From positions 248,001 through 312,000 of the forward strand of contig NZ_VYVA01000002.1 of NCBI RefSeq assembly GCF_009193215.1: 64,000 nucleotides of DNA. Direction: 5' to 3'. The stretch is from Flavicella marina. Its GTDB lineage: Bacteria > Bacteroidota > Bacteroidia > Flavobacteriales > Flavobacteriaceae. How positions within the stretch are numbered: the first letter of the stretch is position 1; every line of letters starts with the position of its first letter. Positions 1 to 9,959 of the stretch are shown here, in pieces. The position numbers and the translations under genes are program-made. Below the pieces are notes generated by a model. That model searched no databases, had not been told where the DNA came from, and worked only from the letters and a program-made list of their open reading frames with translations.

Positions 1-2453
1 ATGTAGGGGATGGTTCCGAAGCAAGTACTTTTAATAGTGCGGCAAATAATGCATATTACGATGGTTCTATTTCAGAAGTTATTTATTACGAAAATCAAAC
101 CATATCACCAGAGGATATTAACAAAATTGAATCTTATTTGGCTGTTAAATATGGAATTACTTTAAATACGTCTTCATTGAAATATAGCGCTTCAGATGCT
201 GGAGTTACGATTTGGGATGATATGACGTATTGGAATGATATTGGAGTGATTGGTCTTGATGAAAACTCAAGTTTGAACCAAAAACAATCGAGATCTACAA
301 ATGCCGATGCGATTTTGACAGTTGCTTTAGGTAACGAAATCAAAACTTCAAATATTGCAAACACAAATTCTTTTGATGATGATTTAGATTTTTTCGCTTG
401 GGGAAATAACGACACAGATGCTGTAATTAGTGAATTGGTGTTTCCTACCTTGATTACAGGTATTAGCAATTGTGAGTATGATTATATTGGATTTGATAGA
501 GATTGGAAAGTTAAAAACACAGGAAATGTAACTGGAGTTACGCTTCAGTTTGATCTTACAGGTTTCTCGAATCCAGGAGAATTTGATTTACTAATCGATG
601 AAGATGGCAATGCCAATTATTCCGATGGTGCACATCGATTGCTAGAAACAGGAGTTTTAACAGGTTCTAATCTTGTTTTTTCAAATATAGACATTGCAGA
701 TGGAGAAGTGTTTACTTTAATTCGAAAGAATCCCGATGCACAGATAGTATATGAAAGCGATTCTTGGTCGGGTGGAAATTCGGCAGGTGTTTTAGATAAT
801 TCAGCAACAGACTTGCTGAAATCTGTACAAATTAAGCAGAGTGTGGTATTGCCAACTGAGGCAAACTGTAAATGTATGGAAGTAGTATCTGGTGCAGTTG
901 TTACGGTTGAAAATGGAAAAGATTTAACGGTAAGTGATGTGTTAGAATTGGAAGGAGAAATATATCTGTATGGGGATGCACAGTTGATTCAAACCTTAGA
1001 TGATGATGATTTTAACAAAGGAGGAGGTGCCATCTATAAAATGGTTTCTGAGGGTACGAGTTCGATTCACCGTTTTAATTATTGGGGGTCACCGGTAAGA
1101 GATACCAATACTTATAATTTGGCTACGAATTTGTTTATCGCTAATGATGCAAATGATTTTACTTCTTTAACAATACCAAATTTTACAACCGGAATAGATG
1201 GTTCTTTAAATACGATTAGCAGTTATTGGTTGTATCATTTCAATAATGCACAAGCTTGGAGTTACATGGATGAGTTCACTCAGAAATTAAAAGGAAGTGG
1301 ATTTACAATGAAAGGTACAGGAAGTTCTACCAATTATGTATTTGTAGGGAAACCAAATAATGGAACTATAAAATTAGATTTAGATCAAAACAATTATTAT
1401 CTGTTAGGAAATCCATATCCTTCTGTAATCAATGCCGATGATTTTAATTCTTATCATTTCGATAACGATATCACAGATGGTTATATTTATTTATGGGATC
1501 AGCCTTCGGGAGATAGCCATTATAAAGCAGACTATGAAGGAGGGTATGCCACAAGAGCTGGAGGCCTTTCTAGTCCTGCTGCTTCTATTGTTGTTAACGG
1601 TGAGGAAATTGATTTCACAAAAGAACCGAATGAATTTATTGCGGTTGGACAAGGGTTTATGGTAGCAGGCACCTCAGACAATAGCGAAATAAGATTTAAA
1701 AATTCTTTTCGAGATATAGGTTCGGCCGTTTTTTTCAAATCGAATGGCAAAAAGAAGAAAACAGCAACCGATGATTTGCAAATTGTACGAATTGGGTTTG
1801 AATATGACACTCCCAAAGGTGTTTTTCACAGACAATTGGTAACTTCTCCAAGAGGTTTGAGTATGGAAGTTGATCGAGGGTATGATGCGCCAATGTTTGA
1901 TCATTACGCATCTGATATGTATTGGGATTTAGCCAATGATCTTCGCTATGTGATAAGTGGAATCCCATATCTTGAAGAAGAATTAGAGGTTCCGTTGGCA
2001 ATCGTTTTAGGAGATGATACAGAAGTTACTATAAAATTAGATGCGACTAAAAATTATCCGCATCATGTATATTTGTTAGATAAAGAGAATGGAGATCTTA
2101 CAGATTTAGAAATGTCTAGTACTACCATTCCATTACAACAAGGTACACATAAAGACAGGTTTGCTATCGTTCTTAAAGTTGCAAATAGCCTCTCTATAGA
2201 TGCTGCCATTTCTAATAATTTATCTGTTTATTACAATAAAGAGAAAGAGGGGCTAATTATAAAAGGAACGGATATCGTAATAAGTAACTTTTCGTTATAT
2301 TCATTAACTGGATTAACCTTGATTCAGGAAAACTTTAATAATGAAACAATAGAAAAAACGATAGAAGTAAATGATTTAACTTCGGGAGTGTATATTGCTA
2401 AAATTCAAACGAGTAAAGGCGTGTTTTCAAAGAAGGTGTTAATCTCAAGGTAA
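1..2453 (+). CDS. T9SS-exported LamG-like surface protein, 5' end outside window
   Basis: The frame is open from the left edge, so this is the C-terminal 816 residues of a larger secreted protein. A TTG near position 138 lies inside the reading frame and is not the start. The first residues read like the end of a concanavalin A/LamG-type lectin domain, and the stretch ending ESYLAVKYGITL is a hallmark of Bacteroidota surface proteins of this architecture. The middle is rich in Asn, Asp and aromatic residues with no recognisable catalytic motif. The last 70-80 residues, ending in GVYIAKIQTSKGVFSKKVLI, match a type A type IX secretion sorting tail, which is removed when the protein is moved across the outer membrane. 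Adhesion or glycan binding is inferred; no substrate can be named. Confidence 0.8.
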   Translation, partial: VGDGSEASTFNSAANNAYYDGSISEVIYYENQTISPEDINKIESYLAVKYGITLNTSSLKYSASDAGVTIWDDMTYWNDIGVIGLDENSSLNQKQSRSTNADAILTVALGNEIKTSNIANTNSFDDDLDFFAWGNNDTDAVISELVFPTLITGISNCEYDYIGFDRDWKVKNTGNVTGVTLQFDLTGFSNPGEFDLLIDEDGNANYSDGAHRLLETGVLTGSNLVFSNIDIADGEVFTLIRKNPDAQIVYESDSWSGGNSAGVLDNSATDLLKSVQIKQSVVLPTEANCKCMEVVSGAVVTVENGKDLTVSDVLELEGEIYLYGDAQLIQTLDDDDFNKGGGAIYKMVSEGTSSIHRFNYWGSPVRDTNTYNLATNLFIANDANDFTSLTIPNFTTGIDGSLNTISSYWLYHFNNAQAWSYMDEFTQKLKGSGFTMKGTGSSTNYVFVGKPNNGTIKLDLDQNNYYLLGNPYPSVINADDFNSYHFDNDITDGYIYLWDQPSGDSHYKADYEGGYATRAGGLSSPAASIVVNGEEIDFTKEPNEFIAVGQGFMVAGTSDNSEIRFKNSFRDIGSAVFFKSNGKKKKTATDDLQIVRIGFEYDTPKGVFHRQLVTSPRGLSMEVDRGYDAPMFDHYASDMYWDLANDLRYVISGIPYLEEELEVPLAIVLGDDTEVTIKLDATKNYPHHVYLLDKENGDLTDLEMSSTTIPLQQGTHKDRFAIVLKVANSLSIDAAISNNLSVYYNKEKEGLIIKGTDIVISNFSLYSLTGLTLIQENFNNETIEKTIEVNDLTSGVYIAKIQTSKGVFSKKVLISR

Positions 2454-2564
2454 TTAATTTTATATATTAATAAAGAGATACCATTTGTTGTTTTTTTTTG
2501 TGCTTTAAAAGTTATCAATAATTATTATCGTTATATTTATTGAACTAACTTTAAAACTAAAAGG

Positions 2565-3059
2565 ATGAAAAAAATTATTTTAATTTTGTTATTAGTAGTA
2601 AGTACAGGTGCTTTGGCACAAAAAGGAAGTGTTTATATCGGAGGAGCTCTTGGCTATACTTCTGACAATTATAAAATCGCTCCTGAAGCTGGTTATTGGA
2701 TGGCTGAAACCTTACAACTTGGTGCGGTTCTATCGTATGAAAAATCTACGACAGCCAATGTAGATACCAAAACCTTCAAACCTCATGTGTACTTCAGAAA
2801 GTTTTATGCTATGAGTGATAAGTTTTCTTTGTATGCTGGCGCAAATGCTAGGTATGTAAGTACCGATGTAGCAGGAGTTTCATCTTCTTATTTTGATGCC
2901 TTTGTCGACTTAGGTTTTGCTTATTCCTTAGCAGATAGATGGGGAGTCGTTGGAAGAGTAGCATCTATCGGTTTGTTACAAGAAGAGTTTACTATCGATT
3001 TTGACATGTCTAAACAACCCTTGTTTAACGTAGGCATTTATTACACGATCAAACAGTAA
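2565..3059 (+). CDS. small outer-membrane beta-barrel protein
   Basis: A 164-residue protein with a clear Sec signal peptide (MKKIILILLLVVSTGALAQ, cleavage after about residue 19). The mature part alternates hydrophobic and polar residues with many Gly, Tyr and Phe (for example GGALGYTSDNYKIAPEAGYW near the start) and ends in aromatic-containing strands, as in eight-stranded OmpA/OmpW-like barrels of Bacteroidota. No enzymatic motif is visible. It stands alone between a T9SS cargo gene and a strong terminator, so it is probably monocistronic. The barrel assignment is by pattern, and the ligand or role is unknown. Confidence 0.75.
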   Translation: MKKIILILLLVVSTGALAQKGSVYIGGALGYTSDNYKIAPEAGYWMAETLQLGAVLSYEKSTTANVDTKTFKPHVYFRKFYAMSDKFSLYAGANARYVSTDVAGVSSSYFDAFVDLGFAYSLADRWGVVGRVASIGLLQEEFTIDFDMSKQPLFNVGIYYTIKQ

Positions 3060-3079
3060 TAGAAATATAATTATATTAA

Positions 3080-3109
3080 AAAGGCTAGAAATTTTCTAGC
3101 CTTTTTTTA
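3080..3109 (+). terminator. Rho-independent terminator after the beta-barrel gene
   Basis: An 11-12 bp perfect stem (AAGGCTAGAAA with its complement TTTCTAGCCTT) is followed by a run of seven T. It starts about 20 bases after the stop codon of the barrel gene. The A-run in front of the stem could let it work on the other strand as well, but no leftward gene ends here. Confidence 0.9.
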
Positions 3110-3208
3110 TACTAATTATTGAATAAAATAAAATTAATATTTTTTTATGAAGCATTTGTATGAATACTTTTTTAATTACACTTACTTTGTAGTGTTTACT
3201 GTACAAAT

Positions 3209-4447
3209 ATGATGACAAGATTATTGATTTTTATGGGTGTTCTATTAAGCTTAGATGCCTATCTTTTTTTTGGATTGAGAAGTGTTTTTTCCAAAAGTAA
3301 ATTCCAACTTTATATTTTACTAATTTATTGCGTTTTAGCAATTGTTTCTTATATCGGGGTGTATGTAATGATTCAGTATTTTCAAGAAAGAACGCTCAAT
3401 GCCACCCTTAGTAGAAATTTATTGATAGGACTTAGTTTTTCCTTTATCATTTTCAAATTGTTGTTTTTTGTATTCTTAGTGTTTGATGATGTCGTAAGAG
3501 TTATGAATTATTGTTTTCAATTGTTTGCTAAATTTCTAGGGTATACTCCAGAAGCAGATTTCGAAGAACGACGAAAGTTTATCGTTAAACTTGGGTTAGG
3601 TATTGCTTCAATTCCGTTTGCAGGAATGCTCTATGGAATTACCAAAGGAAAATACAATTACAAAGTAAAGAACTTAACGTTGAATTTTCCGAACTTGCCC
3701 AAAGCTTTTGATGGATTCAAACTCGTTCAAATTTCGGACATTCATTCGGGTAGTTTTGATAGTATTTCTGACGTACAGCATGGAGTAGATTTAATCAATG
3801 AACAAAATGCAGATGTTGTAATGTTCACTGGTGATTTAGTAAATGGTGATTCTCGAGAAGTGCTCCCGTTTATTGATACCTTTAAACAAATAAAACCTCA
3901 AGTTTATTCGGTTTTGGGGAATCATGATTACAGCGATTACAACAAATGGCCATCTAGTGATGCCAAAAAAGAAAACGCTGATTTGATGGATGTGTATCAT
4001 AAACAAATGGGGTTTCATTTGTTGAAGAATGAGCATGTTACATTGCATAAAGATGGTGAAGAAATAACGGTTGTCGGTGTGGAAAATTGGGGAAAAGGTT
4101 TCAAACAAAAAGGAGATTTGGACAAAGCATTGGTAGGAGTTGATGAAAATGCGTTTAAAATTTTATTATCTCATGATCCAACACATTGGGATTTAAAAAC
4201 GGTACCTCATAAAACACAAGTAGATTTAACCTTAGCTGGTCATACCCATGGTATGCAGTTTGGAGTTGAAATTCCTGGGTTTATCAAATGGAGTCCTGCA
4301 AAATTTAGATATGCTCGATGGGCAGGTTTGTATCAAGAAGCCAAACAATATCTTTATGTGAACAAAGGTTTTGGTTTTTTAGGTTTTCCAGGTAGAGTAG
4401 GTATGTGGCCAGAAATCACAGTAATAGAATTAAAACAAGAGGCTTGA
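3209..4447 (+). CDS. membrane-anchored metallophosphoesterase
   Basis: 412 residues. Three hydrophobic segments lie in the first 95 residues and a fourth follows near residues 122-145, placing the catalytic domain next to the membrane. The catalytic part carries the full calcineurin-like set: DIH near residue 176, GDLVNGD near 208, GNHD near 237, SHD near 321 and GHTHG near 345. These bind the two metal ions. Relatives are YkuE-type phosphoesterases, some of which act on lipid head groups such as UDP-diacylglucosamine; the substrate here is not shown by the sequence. Two adjacent ATG codons exist and the first was used. The stop codon overlaps the ATG of the next gene, so the two are probably translated together. 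Confidence 0.88.
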   Translation: MMTRLLIFMGVLLSLDAYLFFGLRSVFSKSKFQLYILLIYCVLAIVSYIGVYVMIQYFQERTLNATLSRNLLIGLSFSFIIFKLLFFVFLVFDDVVRVMNYCFQLFAKFLGYTPEADFEERRKFIVKLGLGIASIPFAGMLYGITKGKYNYKVKNLTLNFPNLPKAFDGFKLVQISDIHSGSFDSISDVQHGVDLINEQNADVVMFTGDLVNGDSREVLPFIDTFKQIKPQVYSVLGNHDYSDYNKWPSSDAKKENADLMDVYHKQMGFHLLKNEHVTLHKDGEEITVVGVENWGKGFKQKGDLDKALVGVDENAFKILLSHDPTHWDLKTVPHKTQVDLTLAGHTHGMQFGVEIPGFIKWSPAKFRYARWAGLYQEAKQYLYVNKGFGFLGFPGRVGMWPEITVIELKQEA

Positions 4448-4962
4448 TGCATCCTAAAGTAAGTAAATGGCTCGAGCAATCTTCGAAACTATTACGTGCC
4501 AGAATCACCAAAAATGCTAAAAGTGATAGACAGTTTGAAGATGAGCTAGAATTAAGAAGAACTTGTATTGACACTTCAGAAGTGCTATTTCCATCGGTAA
4601 CTAATACATCGATTGAAGGCGTCTATCAAATAATTGGTGCAAATTCTGATAGTGCAGAACAAGGATATTTTGGTACACTATCACTAAAATTTTCAGAAAA
4701 CAAAATTCATGCAACTTGGTTGATTGAAGGTGAAGACACCCAATCAGGCTACGGAATTTTATTGAACAATATCTTAAGCATTCAATTTGTGTACGAACAA
4801 GAAAACAAAGAGTACTTCGGTGTTGTGAGTTACGAATTTTTAACAAACTCTGTCATTTCAGGTATTTGGGTTGAAGAACATTCCGATGAAATTGGAGTAG
4901 AGTTTGGTAGAAAACTCCCTATTGAAACCATTGATCCATTAAAATATTTTGGTTTTAATTAG
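4447..4962 (+). CDS. hypothetical protein coupled to the metallophosphoesterase
   Basis: 171 residues from an ATG that overlaps the preceding stop codon by one base (TGATG). An upstream in-frame ATG 42 bases earlier lies inside the phosphoesterase gene and is less likely. The N-terminal 45 residues are basic and helical. The remainder looks like a beta-rich soluble domain with repeated aromatic and acidic residues. There is no signal peptide and no membrane segment. I recognise no family. The start-stop overlap suggests a functional link with the phosphoesterase, which is inference from position only. Confidence 0.7.
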   Translation: MHPKVSKWLEQSSKLLRARITKNAKSDRQFEDELELRRTCIDTSEVLFPSVTNTSIEGVYQIIGANSDSAEQGYFGTLSLKFSENKIHATWLIEGEDTQSGYGILLNNILSIQFVYEQENKEYFGVVSYEFLTNSVISGIWVEEHSDEIGVEFGRKLPIETIDPLKYFGFN

Positions 4963-5013
4963 AGTTCTATATTAAATAAAAGTTTCTAAGCTATTTTTTT
5001 CAATTAATAATAG

Positions 5014-5021
5014 TATTTTTG
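5014..5021 (+). promoter_or_regulatory. typA promoter, -7 element
   Basis: TATTTTTG matches the Bacteroidota -7 consensus TAnnTTTG exactly and is followed by C, as is common in flavobacteria. It lies 18 bases before the typA start codon. No clean TTG is seen at the expected -33 distance, so the call rests on the -7 box. Confidence 0.55.
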
Positions 5022-5039
5022 CAACCTTAAAATTCACGT

Positions 5040-6809
5040 ATGCAAATTAGAAATATCGCTATTATAGCCCATGTCGATCACGGAAAAACTACGTTGGTTG
5101 ATAAAATAATCGACCAAGCAAAAGTATTGGACGAAAGAAAAGAAAGAACCGATCTTTTATTGGATAACAACGATTTAGAGCGTGAAAGAGGGATTACAAT
5201 CCTTTCTAAAAACGTATCTGTAAACTATAAAGGGACTAAGATTAACGTTATTGATACTCCTGGCCATGCCGATTTTGGTGGTGAGGTTGAGCGTGTATTG
5301 AAAATGGCAGACGGAGTTTTATTATTGGTTGATGCTTTTGAAGGACCTATGCCACAGACACGTTTCGTATTAGGTAAAGCCTTAGAATTAGGATTGACGC
5401 CAATTGTTGTTGTGAATAAAGTGGATAAAGAAAACTGTACTCCTGATATCGTTCATGAGAAAGTATTTGACTTGATGTTTGCATTAGAAGCAACTGAAGA
5501 GCAATTGGATTTTACAACAATCTACGGTTCTGCTAAGAACAACTGGATGAGTACTGACTGGAAAAATCAAACTGAAGATATCGTTCCATTATTGGATGCT
5601 GTATTAGAGTCTATTCCAGAAACTCCTTACAACGAAGGAACTCCTCAGATGCAAATCACATCATTAGATTTCTCTTCATTTACAGGAAGAATTGCTATCG
5701 GACGTGTGTTCCGTGGAGATTTAGAAGTAAATAAAGACTACACTATTTGCAAATCTGATGGTACTACTAAAAAAGTAAGAATCAAAGAATTACACGTATT
5801 TGAAGGTATGGGTAAAGCGCAAGTAGATAAAGTTGCTTGTGGAGACATCTGTGCTATTACAGGAATTGAAGATTTTGAAATTGGAGATACGATAGCAGAT
5901 TTAGAAAACCCTGAAGCGTTGCCAAGAACAGAGATTGATCAGCCAACAATGAGTATGTTGTTTACGATTAATAACTCTCCTTTCTTTGGAAAAGAAGGTA
6001 AGTTTGTAACTTCTCGTCACTTGCGTGATAGATTGTTCAAAGAACTAGAGAAGAATCTAGCATTGAAAGTTGAAACAACTGATTCTGAGGACAAATTTAA
6101 CGTATTTGGACGTGGTGTATTGCACTTATCAGTTTTGATTGAAACAATGCGTCGTGAAGGGTATGAATTACAGGTGGGGCGCCCACAAGTAATTTTTAAA
6201 GAAATCGATGGTAAAAAATGTGAGCCATTTGAAACTTTATCTATTGATGTACCAGAACAAGTTTCTTCTAAGGCTGTAAACCTTGTTTCTTTGCGTAAAG
6301 GAGACTTATTGATTATGGAGCCTAAAGGAGATTTACAACACTTAGAATTTAGCATCCCATCAAGAGGATTGATTGGTTTAAGAAATAAGATTTTGACAGC
6401 TACAGCAGGTCAAGCAATTATAAACCACAGATTTAGTGAGTATTTACCTTACAAAGGTGAATTTAACGATGATTTAAAAGGAGCTATCGTTTCTTCTGAA
6501 ACTGGTAAGGCAACAGCTTATGCTATTGATAGATTACAAGATAGAGGACGTTTCTTTATCGATCCAAATCAAGAGATTTACAAAGGTCAGGTTGTTGGAG
6601 AAAACAGTAAAGTGGATGATATGGCTGTAAACCTTATCAAAGGAAAAAAATTATCAAACGTTCGTTCTTCTGGTAATGACGATGCTGTAAAAATTGCTCC
6701 GAAAATTGATTTTTCATTGGAAGAGTGTATGGAGTACATTCGTGAAGATGAATACTTAGAAATCACTCCTGAAAATTTAAGAATGCGTAAAATTACTTTT
6801 AAAGCGTAA
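5040..6809 (+). CDS. typA: ribosome-associated GTPase TypA/BipA
   Basis: 589 residues, close to the usual length of about 600. It is a translational GTPase that binds the ribosome and helps 50S assembly and growth under stress or cold. The G-domain motifs are intact: the P-loop [10 protein letters not shown] near residue 10, the switch [15 protein letters not shown] near 76 and NKVD near 127. They are followed by the EF-G-like domains and the C-terminal TypA-specific domain, where [20 protein letters not shown] is the family signature. It is a single-gene transcript between its own promoter and a strong terminator. Confidence 0.97.
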   Translation: MQIRNIAIIAHVDHGKTTLVDKIIDQAKVLDERKERTDLLLDNNDLERERGITILSKNVSVNYKGTKINVIDTPGHADFGGEVERVLKMADGVLLLVDAFEGPMPQTRFVLGKALELGLTPIVVVNKVDKENCTPDIVHEKVFDLMFALEATEEQLDFTTIYGSAKNNWMSTDWKNQTEDIVPLLDAVLESIPETPYNEGTPQMQITSLDFSSFTGRIAIGRVFRGDLEVNKDYTICKSDGTTKKVRIKELHVFEGMGKAQVDKVACGDICAITGIEDFEIGDTIADLENPEALPRTEIDQPTMSMLFTINNSPFFGKEGKFVTSRHLRDRLFKELEKNLALKVETTDSEDKFNVFGRGVLHLSVLIETMRREGYELQVGRPQVIFKEIDGKKCEPFETLSIDVPEQVSSKAVNLVSLRKGDLLIMEPKGDLQHLEFSIPSRGLIGLRNKILTATAGQAIINHRFSEYLPYKGEFNDDLKGAIVSSETGKATAYAIDRLQDRGRFFIDPNQEIYKGQVVGENSKVDDMAVNLIKGKKLSNVRSSGNDDAVKIAPKIDFSLEECMEYIREDEYLEITPENLRMRKITFKA

Positions 6810-6827
6810 TTTAAAAGATATCTGATA

Positions 6828-6861
6828 AAAAAGCCGTTTCGATTTCGAAACGGCTTTTTTT
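6828..6861 (+). terminator. bidirectional terminator between typA and a convergent gene
   Basis: A 12-bp perfect stem (AAGCCGTTTCGA, loop TT, TCGAAACGGCTT) is flanked by an A-run on the left and a T-run on the right. It can therefore terminate typA on the + strand and the leftward gene ending just beyond it. Confidence 0.93.
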
Positions 6862-7492
6862 ATATACTGCTAACCAAACTACCTGAGCTGGTTCTTATTT
6901 TTTCAATTTTAGAGATGATGTTGAACGTGTGGTATTCGCCGATTCTTGGATCGAAGAATTCTTCACTTCTGTATGTGATTTTAACGGCTTTATGTTTTAG
7001 GTTTTTGTACTCAGTATAGAGGTCTATATCACTCTCTATATGGTTCAACCAATAAAACTTTTTGGTTTTTCCTTCCCCGTCTTTTAAAGAAAAACTCACG
7101 AATTGATCTTCTTCAATTTTTGTAATTTTCCCAGTAATCGTGTTTTGTGCGACCACTTCCTTTTGAACAGTTTCTTTACTTCTTTTAGAGATTTCGATCA
7201 GTATATTTGGACATACACCAACCATTTTTAAACCGATAAGTTCACCAAGAGCTTCTCCTTCCTCATCAATATTATTAAGGTCTATTTTATGGTCTTTTTT
7301 AATTTTTTTCTTATACGGCCTTGCGGCATCTATCATACACAAACCCAATTGCATATTAAAATCTTCACCAACAATGGTATCGGCTACTTTATCTAGACAA
7401 TTACAAGTGTCGTCGATAATCTTGTCCATGTAGTCTTGAGCAAAGCTGTTGTTTGCGATCAGCAGCGTAAATAATAAGATAATTTTTTTCAT
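6860..7492 (-). CDS. exported hypothetical protein with CNC motif
   Basis: 210 residues from the internal ATG that begins a good signal peptide (MKKIILLFTLLIANNSFAQ). A longer frame starts 10 codons earlier but would bury the signal. The mature N-terminus has DTCNCLDKV and later Cys residues (LGLCMIDA, GVCPNI), a pattern seen in uncharacterised Bacteroidota periplasmic proteins. The C-terminal 90 residues look like a small beta-barrel of OB type. It starts seven bases after the rmuC stop, so the two are probably co-transcribed. Function unknown. Confidence 0.7.
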   Translation of the reverse strand: MKKIILLFTLLIANNSFAQDYMDKIIDDTCNCLDKVADTIVGEDFNMQLGLCMIDAARPYKKKIKKDHKIDLNNIDEEGEALGELIGLKMVGVCPNILIEISKRSKETVQKEVVAQNTITGKITKIEEDQFVSFSLKDGEGKTKKFYWLNHIESDIDLYTEYKNLKHKAVKITYRSEEFFDPRIGEYHTFNIISKIEKIRTSSGSLVSSI

Positions 7493-7499
7493 AGTATTT

Positions 7500-8930
7500 T
7501 TATAAATCGTTTTCTTGAGCACGTTCTAGTATAGAAGTCGGTAAAGATTTTTTGGCTTTGGCTCCGAGTAGTTTAATTTTGTTAACGCTATTAATTAAGT
7601 TCCCTTTACCTTCATAAAGTTTGTTCATAGCTGCACTGTAATCTTTTTTTGTGTCGTCCATTTTTCTACCAACCTTTATCAAATCTTGTAACAAACCTTC
7701 GAACTTATCATACAAAGCACCGGCTTGTCTCGCTATTTCAATGGCATTTTTTTGTTGTTTTTCATTTTGCCACATACTATCAATCGTTCGCAGTGTAGCA
7801 AGTAGCGTAGAAGGGGTAACAATCACTATATTTTTTACAAAAGCTTTGTTGTAAAGTTCGCTATCTGCTTCTAAGGCAACGGCAAATGCAGGTTCAATAG
7901 GGATAAATAACAACACAAAATCTGGAGATTCTATTTGATGTAAATCTTCATATTTTTTGGCACTCAATTGATCTACATGACGTTTTAAAGAATTCACATG
8001 TTCCTTTATATAAACTAGCTTTTCATCTTCATTTTCGGCATTGACATATTGTTCGTAGGCAGTTAATGAAACTTTAGAGTCCACCACCATTTTTCTGTTG
8101 TCCGGTAGGTTGATGATGACATCTGGTCGTAATCTTGTTTTTCCTTCTTCTTCTGTAGCAAAGCTTTTTTCTAAATCATACTCGCGACCTTTTTCTAATC
8201 CAGATTTTTCTAAGACCCTCTCTAAGATTAATTCTCCCCAGTTTCCTTGAGTCTTACTGTCACCTTTCAATGCTTTTGTCAGATTTATGGCTTCTTGGCT
8301 CATTTTTAAATTGAGCTTTTCTAAACCTTCAATTTGTTGTTTTAACGCTGAGTTTCGAACAATACTTTCTTTGTTTGTGTCTTCTACCTTTTTTTCAAAT
8401 GTTTGAATTTTTTCTTTTAAAGGGTTTAAAATCTCACTGATACTTTCTTTATTCTGTTCTTTGAATTTGGTTGACTTCTCGTCTAAAATTTTATTCGCTA
8501 GATTTTCAAATTCTTTGGTGAATTTTTCTTGAAGTTTTTCTACTTCATTTTTGTTCTCTGTCAGTTTCTCTTCTGTATTTTTTAATTCAGCTTCTTGTTT
8601 CGTGAATGCTATAGATAGTTGATTGTTGGTTTGTCGAAGTTTTTCTAATTCTTCTTCTTTCTGACTTCTTAGAGCTTCCATGCTTTTAGAGTGCTCTATT
8701 TTAAGAGATTCTATGGTTTGTTCGGACTTTGCAATGGTTTGTTGCAAAGTCGATTTTTCTGTTAGAAAAGTTTCATTTAATTGCTGCAGTTGTTGCTGTA
8801 ATAAATTGTTTTTTTCAGATAAAGCAATTTCATTTTTTTCAGCATTTAGTTTTGCAATTTTTTTACCGATAAGATATCCTATTACACTGGCTATAATAAA
8901 ATTGGCGATAATTAGGAGTGGGTTTTGCAT
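7500..8930 (-). CDS. rmuC: DNA recombination protein RmuC homologue
   Basis: 476 residues from the ATG giving MQNPLLIIANFIIASVIGYL, an N-terminal membrane anchor. A 14-codon longer frame lacks this logic. Residues of about 25-200 form a long coiled coil rich in Glu, Lys and Gln. The RmuC domain follows, with GNWGELILERVLEKSGL and RPDVIINLPDNRKMVVDSKV, the latter resembling a restriction-endonuclease-like core. In E. coli RmuC limits inversions at short inverted repeats and contributes to anti-phage defence. Membrane anchoring by the N-terminus is directly visible. The partner protein downstream is unknown. Confidence 0.92.
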   Translation of the reverse strand: MQNPLLIIANFIIASVIGYLIGKKIAKLNAEKNEIALSEKNNLLQQQLQQLNETFLTEKSTLQQTIAKSEQTIESLKIEHSKSMEALRSQKEEELEKLRQTNNQLSIAFTKQEAELKNTEEKLTENKNEVEKLQEKFTKEFENLANKILDEKSTKFKEQNKESISEILNPLKEKIQTFEKKVEDTNKESIVRNSALKQQIEGLEKLNLKMSQEAINLTKALKGDSKTQGNWGELILERVLEKSGLEKGREYDLEKSFATEEEGKTRLRPDVIINLPDNRKMVVDSKVSLTAYEQYVNAENEDEKLVYIKEHVNSLKRHVDQLSAKKYEDLHQIESPDFVLLFIPIEPAFAVALEADSELYNKAFVKNIVIVTPSTLLATLRTIDSMWQNEKQQKNAIEIARQAGALYDKFEGLLQDLIKVGRKMDDTKKDYSAAMNKLYEGKGNLINSVNKIKLLGAKAKKSLPTSILERAQENDL

Positions 8931-8959
8931 TGAATGATTTTTAAAAGGTGCTATATGCA

Positions 8960-8967
8960 CAAATTTA
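8960..8967 (-). promoter_or_regulatory. rmuC promoter, -7 element
   Basis: Read on the minus strand this is TAAATTTG, an exact TAnnTTTG match 29 bases before the chosen rmuC start. It supports the shorter rmuC start, because the longer frame would begin inside or upstream of the promoter. Confidence 0.5.
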
Positions 8968-9025
8968 AACAATAAATAAAAGGAAGAGTATCTCTGAAAG
9001 CAGAAACTTTTAACAAATATCAGAG

Positions 9026-9946
9026 TTAGAAAATCTCGAAAATCTTACCACTTTCTGCCAATGAAACGTTTGAAAATATTGACTGTGCTTCTTCTCTAAA
9101 TTTTTCTAAATCATCGTATCGTGAAGAGTAATGCCCTAAGATCAGTTGTTTCACTTCTGCCTGTTTTGCAATAGATGCGGCTTCTTTTGCAGTCGAGTGT
9201 TTGGTTCTTGTGGTTAATTCTTTTTTGTCTTCTAAAAATGTAGACTCATGATACAATAGATCGACAGATTTTATGAAGGGAACTATGTCTGGTTTGTACG
9301 CGGTGTCACTACAAAAAGCATAGCTCAATGGTTTTTTAGGGGGGAAGGTGAGTTTTTCGTTTGCAATCGTGTCGATACCGTTTTCATAAACAAAATCTTT
9401 TCCTTTTTTTAAGTTATGGTAGTCACAGATTTCTACTTCTGGATTCAGTTGGATAGCATCCATATTCAATTTTCGTTCGCCTAATTTTTCTTTGAACAAA
9501 AATCCATTTGTATATACTCTATGATCTAAAGGAATGGTAAAAACTTGCACCTTTTTATCTTCAAAAATTAGTTCACTTTCTTTGTTTTCTAATTCGTGAA
9601 AATACAAATGATATTTTGTCCAAGATTTTGCCAGTTTCAATTGTAGTGTAATGACTTCCTTGATTCCTTTTGGACCGTAGATATGCAGATCATTTTCACG
9701 ATTGTGTAATCCAAATGTCGATATCAATCCAATCAATCCATAGAAGTGATCTCCGTGCAGATGAGAAATAAATATATGTTTAATTTTGGCAAATTGTACC
9801 TTGTGTTTTCGAAGCAAGGTTTGTGTTCCTTCTCCGCAATCAATTAAGAAGTGACGTTCTTTGATTTCTAAAAACTGAGCAGTTGGGTGTGCATTGAGTC
9901 TTGGAGTAGCAGAATGACATCCTAAAATTGTGAGTTTTATGCTCAT
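9026..9946 (-). CDS. rnz: ribonuclease Z
   Basis: 306 residues, the short form of the tRNA 3'-processing metallo-beta-lactamase nuclease. The zinc motif SHLHGDHFYG places His62, His64, Asp66 and His67. Further ligands are in CSDTAY near residue 217 and LGHYSSRY near 275. The N-terminal LGCHSATPR and the family turn around FLIDCGEGTQ are typical. It is the last gene of the leftward pyrR-pyrB-STAS-like run, 13 bases after the small upstream gene. Confidence 0.95.
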   Translation of the reverse strand: MSIKLTILGCHSATPRLNAHPTAQFLEIKERHFLIDCGEGTQTLLRKHKVQFAKIKHIFISHLHGDHFYGLIGLISTFGLHNRENDLHIYGPKGIKEVITLQLKLAKSWTKYHLYFHELENKESELIFEDKKVQVFTIPLDHRVYTNGFLFKEKLGERKLNMDAIQLNPEVEICDYHNLKKGKDFVYENGIDTIANEKLTFPPKKPLSYAFCSDTAYKPDIVPFIKSVDLLYHESTFLEDKKELTTRTKHSTAKEAASIAKQAEVKQLILGHYSSRYDDLEKFREEAQSIFSNVSLAESGKIFEIF

Positions 9947-9959
9947 GTTTTTTGTTTGA

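Noticed and set aside
138-140. TTG start for the first gene
   Set aside because: The frame is open to the left edge and reads as the end of a lectin-like domain, so TTG is internal.
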